A DNA stretch of 64,000 bases from Phallus indusiatus (lineage: Eukaryota; Basidiomycota; Agaricomycetes; Phallales; Phallaceae), in assembly GCA_027605045.1 (NCBI GenBank), contig JAQFWX010000057.1:62001-126000 (forward strand), written 5' to 3'. The stretch's first letter is position 1. The number at the start of each line of letters is the position of its first letter. Shown piece by piece: positions 1 to 10,409 of the stretch. Below the pieces are notes generated by a model, which was not told the DNA's origin, did not search any database, and saw nothing but the letters and a program-made list of their open reading frames with translations. The position numbers and the translations under genes were made by a program.

Positions 1-2875
1 GTACGTATCCAGTCTCCATCTTTCACGCGGACTTTGGACCACGATTCCATGCTCTCTGGAACTAGTTTCAACATATCATCCAGATTTTCACCAAATTGGG
101 TAGCCAGATGCGCAGCGATTTTGCGTCGTGTTAAAGGTTCTACTCTAAAGTTTGGTCTGCATGGCTTGCGAAGGATCGTCAGAGGATCTATGATTAGAAA
201 GATAACAAAAATGAGAAAACAAACAAAAACATGTGAATTAGCTTACATTCAGGGTATATACACTCTCGTGATGAACATTCTTGCGCTTGCGCTCGTAAAA
301 GGAGGTCTTTTGTTAAGTTAAACTTTACAGCTATTTGGTTAAGTTGTGCACGTGCAACCATACGGTTCGCAATTTGTTCATATGGAAACCGGCGTGATTT
401 AACTTGGGAAACCAAATGCCCGCAATACCTCTCCATTGCAAACATCCAGTGAAGCCATATTGGTCCATTGGTTCGAATATCATTAGGGATATGCAGAAGT
501 GTATGAATGCATGATGTGCATGCAGGCAATCTCTCCAACTTTCGCTGGTAGTATAACCCAGAATGACATGAAATCAGTATATCATCAGGGATTAACAAAT
601 ATACTTCTCATAATTCTTAACCCAAGTAACAATTGATTCTTCCAGCATGTCAATTTCGTCATCTGTAAGTGAGAACTGTAGACACCGTTGGATTATTCCG
701 GTGAGGGATATTGCATGGTCATAAAACTTTGCTGGGAGACGACCCTCCAATAAATATTGCATCATAAATTGAAACCAAAACGACCAAGATTCGGCAATGA
801 AAAGCCCTTGGTTTGAAGCGATGTCTGGCAGTTTACGACAAAAAAAGGACGGGATCGTCTTGCTGGAAAGTTCAGTCTCCTTGCCTATTATTTCCCATAT
901 GTTTTTGGGAATCCAATAATCTTCGTCATCACTATCGGGGAACGTGATAGCACCCATCCACATATTTATGAGCATTGGAATTATGTTTTCGTACATGAGA
1001 TGCATAAAATCATGCGGGCAGCTCAAGGCTCGATCGGAGGCAGGGAGGTCAACTAAAATTGATTCGCCAGTAATGCCTTGTGTTTTTGCACGGCGATCTC
1101 GTTCTTGTTTGCTTGGAGCCGCCTGAATATATGCCAGTGATTCCTTCATATTTCTGTGAGTTCGCAGAGGCAGATCGCAAGGATCCCAGTCAGGGGCAGG
1201 GTATGTGGGATTAAGTGTCAGAGCCCCAGGGGGTGGTCGTAATGGATAATAATAAATTTTGTGGGATACATCCCGACATCCCTGTAGCCTGCACGCTCGG
1301 CATGGAGAAAAGGCATTTGGACCTTTGATATACTGGTTGGCCTTGAAACCTTGCATGTCAGCGATTTTGGTAACGAGATATGCACGTAAAAGAAATTTTT
1401 CCTCCTTTTTCGGGTGGTAAGTTGGGATACCATGAGCCAAGACAACCATTTCATCACGAAAAGGTGTCAGAAACGAGTTGTGGTCCTTTGGTTGATGAGG
1501 ACCAGGAATCAGCATAAGTGGGATGAGGTGCATGAGATGCGTTCTGACTTCAGGGGGAAGTGAGTAGTTGATTAAGATGAATGGCCACATTGATTTTGTG
1601 CCCTTCTTGAATACTTTGACACCATCGCCCATGAGCCCAAGGCACAAATCTGTATCAGCATCAAAATACTTGAATCTTTGTTTAACTCCATCAATTATGA
1701 CATGAGTCATTGTCAGCTCTCGGAAATACGATCCATCGAAAATATCGCTGCTGGCACCATCTGTTAGGGCGACTCAGGGCACACACCTAGAGGAGGGAAA
1801 ACCTAAGATCTATTGAGGGGCAGCGACTAACTACTCACCTAGAGGAGGGAAAACCTAAGAGAACAAGCTTAGGTATCCCCCTCTAGGGAAAACGCATATA
1901 AGTACAGGATACGAAGCGCTCGACTGATCCCCATGGGATCCGAGGAGATACAGACAGAAATCGAGGAAAATCGAAGAGATCGAAAAATCGAGAAAACGAT
2001 GGAACTAATGGAAACGGCAAAGTACGGGAAATGGAGGAAATCGTAACACGAAATGAAACCGAAAGAAATCGAAGAAATCGAATAATCGGAAAAGGCGCTA
2101 GCGTACCGTGACAGTCCCCAGAAAGGCAACACAAGACTTTGGACAACAGTGGTATCTCTTGATCTCAATCTGAGCGAGACATTCGACAGTCTTTTCTATG
2201 TGATACTGCGTTGACAATCCAAGTTGTTTGCCAAATAGATTGAGCAATGTCGAGAATGTCGTACGGGTGATTTTGCCATCGAGAAAAAGAGAGAACATGT
2301 CAATAGCATTGAGTTCATGTTGATCTAATATACCAGTCCCTGTAGTGTGCGTAGCCACATGAATTCTATTTAATCCTTTATTTACAATGTATGTGTTACT
2401 TACGCATGGAAAAATCTATTTCGAAATCATTATCATCCTCATGATTTTCCTCACTGATGCCCTCATCACTGTCAGATTCTCCTCTGACTGATAGTTCATT
2501 ATCATTGGAGTGTGTTGAACTGCAATCAATATCAGTGTCATCCGGGTACCAATGGGAGTCCTGTGATGGTTCGTTTGCGAAACCTTCTCCAGTGTCTTGA
2601 CTTTGCTGCACAACCTGTGGGACTACATTCACATTGATTGAGAAAGAACAAAAGATTACTCGTACCTCATCATTATTATGGCCTGATGAATGCACTGCTT
2701 GTTCGTTGCATGTTAACCTCTGCCTCTTGCTATTACCACACACCCTTCGATAACTGACAACTTTGCCACCTCGCGCAAGAATCCCAATTTGTGAGGAGAT
2801 AGATGGGCCGAGCTGTCTGTGTGAACGAATTTGACGATCAGACAATTGCTTGTTGCAGCATGGACATTGTGGCAT
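1..2875 (-). pseudogene. Tnp2-type (CACTA/EnSpm-like) transposase, broken
   Basis: This encodes a DNA transposase of the plant-type Tnp2 family found in basidiomycetes, and it runs off the left window edge. The start at 2875 begins MPQCPCCNKQ, a CxxC cysteine motif, followed by an acidic linker to about 2400. The exon at 2098-2358 ends in CCPKSCVAFLG, typical of the Tnp2 N-terminal region. The block 592-1761 carries the core, including GVKQRFKYFDADTDLCLG, and the stretch at 194-598 contains GPIWLHWMFAMERY. Another exon at 1-193 continues to the edge. A solo LTR at 1762-2113 interrupts the gene, and the cysteine-rich stretch expected right after CVAFLG is missing, so it is very likely dead. 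Exon limits are approximate. Confidence 0.75.
1762..2113 (-). repeat. Solo LTR, gypsy subfamily B
   Basis: The sequence begins TGTTAGGGCGACTCAGGG and ends CGTACCGTGACA. It is the reverse complement of the same subfamily as the LTR at 39892-40289, sharing the CCTGAGTCGCCCTAACA end and the doubled CCTCTAGG block. It lies inside the Tnp2 gene. The flanking 5-mers are ccatc and gtccc, so no target-site duplication is visible. Transposase sequence is missing at this point, which suggests a deletion during or after insertion. Confidence 0.8.
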
Positions 2876-3007
2876 GATAGCTCATGAAAACTAGTGGTGA
2901 TAAAGTGGAAAAGAGAGTAAAATGTATGACGCACATGTCACACCGCAAACCTGATTGTGAATAACACTTGTGTTCACCCTTTGCCCAGCGGTAACATTGA
3001 ACAATGC

Positions 3008-3403
3008 TGTCAGGGTACGCTACCGCCGTCTCTCATTTTCTTACTTATTATCATCGGCATCACTTCCTTTCTATTTTATTTATCATTTCCATATTTTACT
3101 TTCACTCTCCGTTTCCTTGTTCTGTCTCTATTTCACTTTCTCTACTCGCGCGCGTTGCGCGCTCGTACCCGGCGTGATGCCCGTGACATCACGTCGCTTA
3201 GGTTCGGTTTGGGCGCCTGGCACTTAGCTGTGTCAGGGCCGCACGCCGCGTCGTCGTTTTATGTATATAGTAGCTGTACCTAGAGTGAGGGTCCCTAAGC
3301 TTGTTCTCTTAGGATCCCCTCCCTCTAGGTGAGTAGTTAGTTTCCCTTCCAATATATTATCTTAGGATCCCCTCCCTCTAGTGTGAGCTGAGTAGCCCTA
3401 ACA
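3008..3403 (+). repeat. Solo LTR, gypsy family A, at a start codon
   Basis: A 396-bp LTR starts TGTCAGGGTACGCTACCG and ends GTAGCCCTAACA. The 5-bp target duplication aatgc lies at 3003-3007 and 3404-3408. It matches the LTRs of the complete element at 15468-21692, with the TATATA, AAGCTTGTTCT and doubled CTTAGGATCCCCTCCCTCTA blocks, but has no internal region. The duplicated target contains the ATG of the plus-strand gene that follows. Confidence 0.93.
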
Positions 3404-3404
3404 A

Positions 3405-4568
3405 ATGCCGCCTGTTCCACATGTACAGGATGGTATTTCCCAGCTGGTTGAGAGAATAGAGGCATTGGAGAGAGAAGCTGAGAGATCACGTCAAGAGCAT
3501 GCCCGCGAAATAAGCACATTGAATGAAGAAATCACCAATTTGAAGCAAGTCAAACCTACCGAACGTGTTGGGAAAATTATTCCTCGCCCGGCTGGCGAAG
3601 CCAACAGGTCAGGTAAAAAAGATGGACAGACGTCAAGAGTTGGATTCTGTATCCAAGATGAAATCAAAAAAATCAAACCAGATTTTAATTGGAAGAAATT
3701 TACAGTATATTTTCATTCCACGTTATTTTCCTACCTGCATCCACTTTTTTCCCCTTTAGGGACACATCCACACGACCAGAATCAAGCATGATGTTGACAG
3801 TGGTACAATTAAAGGTTGGGGTGTAGAGAAAATAGCATTCTTGTGTCGAGAGGTCAGGACATTTGCTCAATCAAAAATGACATCGCCTACTGAGTATGGG
3901 ACTCTAGGTTTGCAAGGACCCTGATTATGCGTTTATGTCCGATTTTGAAAATTACTGGCCGATTCGTGCCACCATCGAAAAGCAGCTCCAAAATAGAAAC
4001 TGTTTTCTGCGCAAAACAGGTCGCGCACATCAAATCACTCACGCCGGCAGACAACCCAATTCTCACAATGATACGCAAATTAGCACTAACCGAGCAAAGA
4101 ACCACGATGAGGATCAGGAGATGGGGGATTGTAATCCCAATCTCATTGATGCTGAGGATGATATGGCAGTTTATCTCGAATCTGAGAACCATCATGAAAA
4201 AGCCCAATGCAAACCTACCATGAATGATATCCCTAGTTCACCTTCCTCGATGAGCAACGACTCATTGTATATGGACAAGCTTATTAGCATTCCCGGATCT
4301 TTTGCATTGTCAGATACGGTAACGTCCAGTACTCTGTGAACTAACATACACTCCTGATACGTTGTGGAATGGTAGGAGAAGAAAAAAATGCACGACACCC
4401 TGCTCAATAATATGTCTTTTGAAAGTTTCTGTGAACGTAATCCTGCAAAACCAGCTGGGGAACAAATTGCTACTGATATAAAGAGTAAGTGCATATTCAA
4501 CTATCTCATTCATTGATCACTAAAATTCAAACAGAGGCTCACTTACAAAATGCAGATGACACAATTTA
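3405..4568 (+). pseudogene. Companion gene of the Tnp2 transposon, 5' half
   Basis: This is a multi-exon gene divergent from the transposase. It starts MPPVPHVQDG at 3405 and has a predicted coiled coil (ISQLVERIEALEREAERS onward, residues about 11-45). Introns are visible near 3701-3760 and 3867-3911 (GT..AG), and reading resumes with CKDPDYAFMSDFENYWP. The last exon before the break ends near 4568, where a 9.6-kb gypsy element is inserted with TSD attta. The frame resumes at 14159. No known domain is recognised; its position suggests a second transposon-encoded protein. It is split, and its own start lies next to a solo LTR. Confidence 0.5.
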
Positions 4569-4889
4569 TGTAACGTTTCGTTACTTTTTATAGTGTACCG
4601 CTTGCGGTACACAGTTTATATCACGCTGTAGTTTCACGCCACAAGTAACAGACCAAAGTGCTGTATTTTCTTTGTGGAGTAAAACAAGTTGCGCGTGCTG
4701 AATCAGCACGCGCGTAGCTACTACTAATGTATAGTTATTACATAATGGCTCGCTGCGCCGCGGCGAGCCAGAGGCGTTAAGCGCCTCTGTTATTAGAGTA
4801 AGTAATAGTAACTACTGCAGAGGGCGAAGCCCTCTGCATATGCCTATGTGGCATATACTCAATCCACCGCATGCGGTGGATCCGTTACA
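4569..4889 (-). repeat. 3' LTR of the hairpin-tiled gypsy element
   Basis: A 321-bp LTR, TGTAACG...CGTTACA. It contains seven inverted repeats: 4594-4611, 4691-4713, 4747-4769, 4770-4788, 4817-4837, 4838-4856 and the perfect 20-bp palindrome 4862-4881. It differs from the 5' LTR at one base, inside the 4747-4769 hairpin, where T replaces C and still allows a G-T pair. Confidence 0.95.
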
Positions 4890-4899
4890 TCCTCCCCTT
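4890..4899 (-). other. Polypurine tract
   Basis: On the minus strand the ten bases directly before the 3' LTR read AAGGGGAGGA. This is the expected plus-strand primer site for reverse transcription. Confidence 0.75.
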
Positions 4900-5083
4900 G
4901 TGACTTGGACTCCAAGTCATAGGATCGCGAAGAGGAAGCATCTGACTGTAATCAGTCAGAGGGATTGCTGTAGTCAATCTCCATGCTCTCCGAGGCACTC
5001 GGATGCGGTGCGTCAAGGTCCTCAGGGGCCTCAACAATTCCTCGTCCGTCATCTGAATTGGGACGGACGGGGAGTAAACCTTA

Positions 5084-5563
5084 TTAGGCGGGCCTGCCAC
5101 AATACTGGCAGGTGATGCCGACGCATGGACGGCGGGGCGGCCGACTGAGTCGTACGCGCCTTTTTGTTGGACGATCCAGTCCACGGCGCACGCGATAGTC
5201 ATGCGCGATGCGATTAACATCTTCTCCATTGGCGTAACGTTGGAGAAGGGGCGCGATCACCTCAGTGACGCGTCTTGTCGTCGCTCCATTGGCGTGCATG
5301 GAGCGAATCACCTCCTCTATGGTAATGGAGGAGGGGGATTTGCACTCGAAGGAACGAGTGTAGCCTTCCATGAGCGTGGAAGGCAGGTGGGTGGAGGAAT
5401 TACCCCTACCACCGAGAACTTCTTCCCACACAGTAAGTGCGGGGTCGAGGAGGCACTCAGCCGCCTTCTCGAGGAACTTGGCACGCACTTCACGAGTACG
5501 TGTGACTCGTTTGAGCCATGCGAACACCTCAACATCTTGAGGGTTTAATGATCCATCCGACAT
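5084..5563 (-). CDS. Accessory ORF 2 of the gypsy element
   Basis: This 159-residue frame after pol starts MSDGSLNPQDVEVFAWLKR. It is charged and helical, then basic (RVRRGLDRPTKRRVRLSRPPRR), and ends in a small cysteine cluster (CVGITCQYCGRPA, C-x5-C-x2-C). No known domain is recognised. It lies 49 bp downstream of the frame ending at 5613, in another phase, and may be the C-terminal part of the same protein after a frame change. A nucleic-acid-binding role is only a guess from the basic and Cys-rich tail. Confidence 0.5.
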   Translation of the reverse strand: MSDGSLNPQDVEVFAWLKRVTRTREVRAKFLEKAAECLLDPALTVWEEVLGGRGNSSTHLPSTLMEGYTRSFECKSPSSITIEEVIRSMHANGATTRRVTEVIAPLLQRYANGEDVNRIAHDYRVRRGLDRPTKRRVRLSRPPRRPCVGITCQYCGRPA

Positions 5564-5612
5564 TAGTCGGATGTAGGGAGGACCTGGTTAGGGTCCGCAT
5601 TCCAAGTATTGA

Positions 5613-6702
5613 TTAAATACTTGATCTCGGGTGGATTAACTCTCCCGAGATAAACACCACCGATGGACGGTTGGCGGCAGCCTCCATAGCTTCAAGCTTG
5701 GCTGTTTTCCTCGCCAGGCGGCGCTCCTTCATGGATCTGCGCCAACGAGTCCATGCGTATGAAATACGCATGTGAACCCCTCTGTCATCGGGGTACGTGA
5801 ACACCGGGGGGTCGGTCCAAACCCGGGTTCCAATCTCGACGAACAATGGTTCGTCGAGGCTGCAGGTGTTATACCATGCAGTAGGATTGGGGGTGCCAGG
5901 CACCAGAGAATGATCCCCACTAACAGTGGGGTCGAAACCCTTGACGAAGAAGGGCCATGGGTCCCTATTGGAGTCCCATCCTGGCTTGGTCCGTGGATAC
6001 GGACCAGAGGGTTTCCTTGGAGAAACCGGGGCAGCATCGCGAGAGCCCGATGCCTTGGTTGCATCAGCGTAGGTACGCTGAGGCTTGTGTTTGGTGGACG
6101 ACGCGATGGAGGCGTCGTCATCATAGTCATTATCATCGACTATATCTTCCATGTCGTCGTCAGACGACATGTCGTTGAAGATATCAGGCAAAGGGGCTGC
6201 CTGGGATGGTTCAGGCGCTTTATCGGCCTGGTCTCTCGACCGCTTTTTGGAGGTCGATGGGGTAGTCGACGGGCCTGCCGTCGACGCTGAACGTTCAAGT
6301 TCAGCAATGCGAGCTTTCAGCTCGCAGATATGACGATTCGCATCGTCGAGGTGGTCTGTCAAGGACTTGACGTCCTTTTCAGCTTCTTCTAGACGTTCGT
6401 CTAGATGATAGTACTCCTCTTTATGAAGGGAAAGGCCTTGTAGACGGCCTGCTTGACCATATCATGGTCAAGGATGATTGCCCCGCTGCCAGCGGGGCCT
6501 GCCAGGTGACTGGCAAAGTCGTTGCACGCAGTGCAACTATCATTGTTATGATAGACGGATATGCATCCGTCCATCGCGTCTAAGGTCCATTCGGACCTTT
6601 GCAGGGCCAGTTGAGCCTCTGCTTTTTGAACCTACTAACAGGTTGCGGCGTAGGCGACCGCGAGCGTGATCGTTCGCGTTGTTTTCCCTTGCTGTCAGGC
6701 AT
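5613..6702 (-). CDS. Accessory ORF 1 of the gypsy element, frame-broken
   Basis: A coding stretch follows pol. An ATG at 6702 opens MPDSKGKQRERSRSRSPTP, an Arg/Ser-rich start, but stops at 6580. A second phase (6574-6401) reads a short Cys-containing segment (CTACNDFASHLAG). A third phase (about 6463-5613) holds a coiled coil (LDERLEEAEKDVKSLTDHL, then CELKARIAELERS), a Ser/Thr/Pro linker, an acidic stretch and the conserved-looking WPFFVKGFDPTVSGDHSLV. The three phases join naturally with two 1-nt changes, so this is either one protein with recent frameshifts, one needing frameshifting or splicing, or sequence error. Pol ends 131 bp upstream. Function unknown. Confidence 0.5.
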
Positions 6703-6833
6703 GGGGGTGTGAGGAGAAAAGACCGTGAACGGACTTTTGGGTTATATACTTGGGCGGCCTCATGGAGCGCCCAAGTGAAAATTACCTCACCGCGTAGCAG
6801 TGAAGTGCCAGTGGATCCCTGTGGGTGGGATCT

Positions 6834-9800
6834 TCAAGCAGATCCCCGAGTGGGATCTGGGCGCTTGTTGTTGGTCCGCGACTCTCCGTGATTGGATAGT
6901 CGTGGCAGCTGCCGAGGCTCGTTTACGCCTCGTAATTGCAAGTACTCGTCTAGAGCTTGCAAGTCCTTACAGTTACTGTAAGGTTCCCAAGTGGTATCCC
7001 CAAGGGTCCACTGGACTAGGAACTCGAGATCTTTCTCGCGAGTTCCACTCCAGCGATGAGCTAGGAGTTCCTCGACGTGCCATTCAGCATCGTCTGGCTG
7101 TCCAAAGTCATACGCCGTGAGTGTATCGCGACGTGGAAATCTCTCATCGTCGTTGGCGATGTGAGGTTTAATCAAATCCACGTGAAATACGGGATTTATG
7201 CGACGTTGCTTGAGCTCTTCAGAGAGCTCAAGTTTTACTGTGATATTGTCTTTAACGGACAATATTTTGTATGGTCCCACATAACGCGGGATCAACTTCT
7301 TAACTCTCCCCTTGGGGAGGTTGAGATTCCTCGTCGACAGATAGACGAGGTCACCCTCTTTGTACTCCGGTGCATCGCGCCGTGAGTTGTTCGCGTAGTG
7401 AGCCTGTTTAACGCGATTGGCTATGATAGCGTCATGCGCTATCATGAGGTTCCACTTTGCCTGTTGAGCAAAGTGTTGAACACCTTTGAATTTGGTGTTC
7501 GTCTCAATTTTCCTTCCCAAACTGGGAAGGTAGCCGTAGTTGAGTTCAAACGGCGCGAAACCAGTGGTTTCGCTGGTGCTGCTATTAATAGCAAACTCCA
7601 CCATTGGGATCCTTTCGGCCCAATCTTTTTGATCGTTCTGTATGACGGAACGAAGTATTTGACCAATTGAGCGATTGGCTCGCTCGGTAGATCCATCCGT
7701 TTGCGGATGGAACGCCGTGGACATGAGCAATCGTGTCCCCATTAGGCGTTGCAGTTCCTGCCAAAACTTGGCAGTGAATCGTGCATCCCTGTCACTCACG
7801 ATTGAGTCAGGGACACCGTGGAGTCTTACGACTTCACTGAGGTATAACCAGGCTGTGCCCTTGGCGGTCAGCTTGGTGGTGGTTGGCATCAGACGAACCA
7901 TAGAGGTCAGTCTGTCAATCACGACGAATAGGAAGTCGTGGCCGTTTGAAACGGGTAATGGACCGACGAAGTCCATTCCAATCGATTCCCAAGGTTTATT
8001 GGGAATCGGGAGTTGTTTTAACAGACCACTGGGGTGATTATTCTCCCCTTTGTTGGTCTGGCACGTTCCGCAGGATCTGCAGAACGTATCGATGTCTTCA
8101 ATCATCGATTTCCACCAGTACGCTTGTCTAACGTACTGAGACGTTTTGTAACGTCCAAAGTGCCCAACAATTTGGTGGGCCTCACTGATTATAATCTCAG
8201 TGATCCTCCTCCCCTTGTAAAATGCGTTATGGGGGACGCATAATACATCGCGGAGGAACTGATTCTTGGTAAAGATCAGTTGATTTTTAATTCCAAACGC
8301 CTTGTGAGCGTTTGGGTTGGCAAGAACCAGCTTAAATACTGGGTCCTTGTGATAACCTTGCTGTATCAGCGAGGTAAATTCAGCAAAGCCCTCAATTTTG
8401 GCTTTAAGAAGCTTGCTGTCTTGCTCTGCACTTAGAGCAAGTATATCCTCATCGGATTGCGCTTCTGTAATATCAGAAGGTGTAGTATTTGAGGGACCTT
8501 CAACTCGAGGTTCCTCTCGTACTCGTGAACGTGTAATAACGTTCACTCTCACTTCATCCCTTCTTTCGATGGGAAGATGATCCCCTTCGGGATCAAGTCT
8601 AACGTCAGCGTTGACGTATACCTCCGGAGGGTGAACCTCATCCGGAGTGTCCTCTTCGTAATAACGAGAGAGGCCATCGGCGACATTGTTAGTGACGCCC
8701 TTGACATGAATCGTCTCGTAATCAAAACGAGACAGGTATTCATACCACCGTGCTTGGCGCGGTGACATGCGAGGCTGGGTCTTGAAGTGGACCATGGCCT
8801 CGTTGTCCGTTACTAGGGTGAATCTACGCCCTAGTAGTTTGTCTTCCCACTTAAGGAAGGCTTCAAGTACCGCGATGAGCTCATGCTCATGGGTGCGGTA
8901 GTTGTACTGAGCAGGGGTGAACTTCTTCGAGAGAAACCCTGCTGGCCTACATGTTTGCCATGTAGGCCCTTGCCCATAATAGGCACCGACGCCACATTTA
9001 GAGCCGTCGGTTACGACCCAAATTGGATCTGGGTCGTCCACGTTAATAGGCTTCAAGATAGGAGCCTTTCGCGTGAGTGCTTTGATTGAATCAAAGCACT
9101 TGTTCAACAACGGCGTCCATACGAACGGTCTGTTGTTGTACGTACACCCTGATAGTGGTGTAGTGTATGCGGCTACCCCTGGTAGGTATGCTGCAACGTA
9201 TTGTACGAGGCCCAGAAATTTCTGGACATCGTTATACGTGCGTGGAGTTCTCCACTCACGTATTTTATCCATCTTCTCTTGATCGGGATGGATGCCATCA
9301 TCGTCAATGATGTGGCCTAAGCACTCCAGTCGCTTAGAGTATAAGTCAACTTTACGACTACTCAGGTAAAGTTGTGCCTCTCGCAAACGCGAGAAGGCGT
9401 TCTCTAGATGCTGCTGATGCAGATCTATTGTGTTTGAATAGACGAACACGTCGTCTATGTATGCATCCGTCGAACGACCGATGCAGTCCCTAAAGATATG
9501 GGTCATCAGACGTTGAAACGTCGATGGGGCATTGCAGTCTCCTTGCTGCATGACATGGCTCTTGAAAGTGCCATAGATGGTGGCAAAGGTCGTCTTGTGG
9601 ACGTCCTCTGGGACTATGCGTACCTGCTCGTACGCCTCAGTCAGATCAATCTTTGATCTGTATTTGTGTCTTGCCACGTTCTGGCGGATGGTTTCCTGGT
9701 CAGGGAAGGGCGTTACGTCCTTCTCTGTGTTTTCGTTCTGCAGGCGCAGATCGAACACGGTCCGTAGTGCTAAGACCACGGCTCGTTTCTGCAGGCAAAG

Positions 9801-10014
9801 CATAGGGATTGCCTGTGTAGCTACAGTTGGTTCCCACCAACCTGCAGCTACGTATCGCTGAATCTTTTCAGCGAGTAGCGCTTTGAGCGCATCTGGGCAC
9901 CTGGGAAGGTGGTACTGGATCTTCTTATTGGGTTCAATAAGAGGAATCTGATGATTCACTTCCCGAAACGGGGGAAGTCGGGAAGGGACAGGACCGAAAA
10001 GGTCACTGTACTTG
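6834..10014 (-). CDS. Gypsy Pol: RT, RNase H, integrase, chromodomain
   Basis: This is the C-terminal part of a single gag-pol polyprotein; it has no start of its own, because the frame enters from gag across the solo LTR at 10015-10409. Counting from 9959, reverse transcriptase occupies about 1-230 with YIDD at 167-170, followed by RNase H (VVTDGSKCGVGAYYG). The integrase has an H/C zinc site (CRSCGTCQTNKG), GMDFVGPLP, VSDRDARF and AFHPQTDGSTERANR. A C-terminal chromodomain-like segment (EWHVEELLAHRW...VQWTLGDTTWEPY) makes it a chromovirus. The frame is intact. The coding DNA is filled with short hairpins, for example 7512-7530, 7693-7710, 8525-8546 and 8944-8968. Confidence 0.93.
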
Positions 10015-10409
10015 TGTTAGGGCTACTCAGCTCACACTAGAGGGAGGGGATCCTAAGACAATATATTGGAAGGGAAACTAACTACTCACCTAGAGGGAGG
10101 GGATCCTAAGAGAACAAGCTTAGGGACCCTCACTCTAGGTACTGCTACTATATACATAAACGACGACGCGGCGTGCGGCCCTGACACAGCTAAGTGCCAG
10201 GCGCCCAAGCCGAACCTAAGTGACGTGATGTCACGGGCATCACGCCGGGTACGAGCGCGCGACGCGCGCGAGTAGAGAAAGTGAAATAGAGACAAAATAA
10301 GGAAACGGAAAGTGAAAGTAAAATACGGAAATGATAAATATAATAGAAAAGAAATGATGCCGATGATAATAAATAAGAAAATGAGAGACGGCGGTAGCGT
10401 ACCCTGACA
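10015..10409 (-). repeat. Solo LTR, family A, inside gag-pol
   Basis: A 395-bp LTR in reverse orientation, with 5-bp TSD acttg at 10010-10014 and 10410-10414. Removing the LTR and one TSD copy (400 bp) puts the gag-pro frame (ending EYWKNK) and the pol frame in the same phase, so the polyprotein was a single ORF before insertion. Confidence 0.95.

Noticed and set aside
5772..6290. Plus-strand 172-residue frame in the gypsy element
   Set aside because: It is antisense to the accessory coding frame, with composition expected of a shadow.
10240..10409. Extra Gag C-terminus in the minus-strand gypsy
   Set aside because: This is read-through into the solo LTR at 10015-10409.
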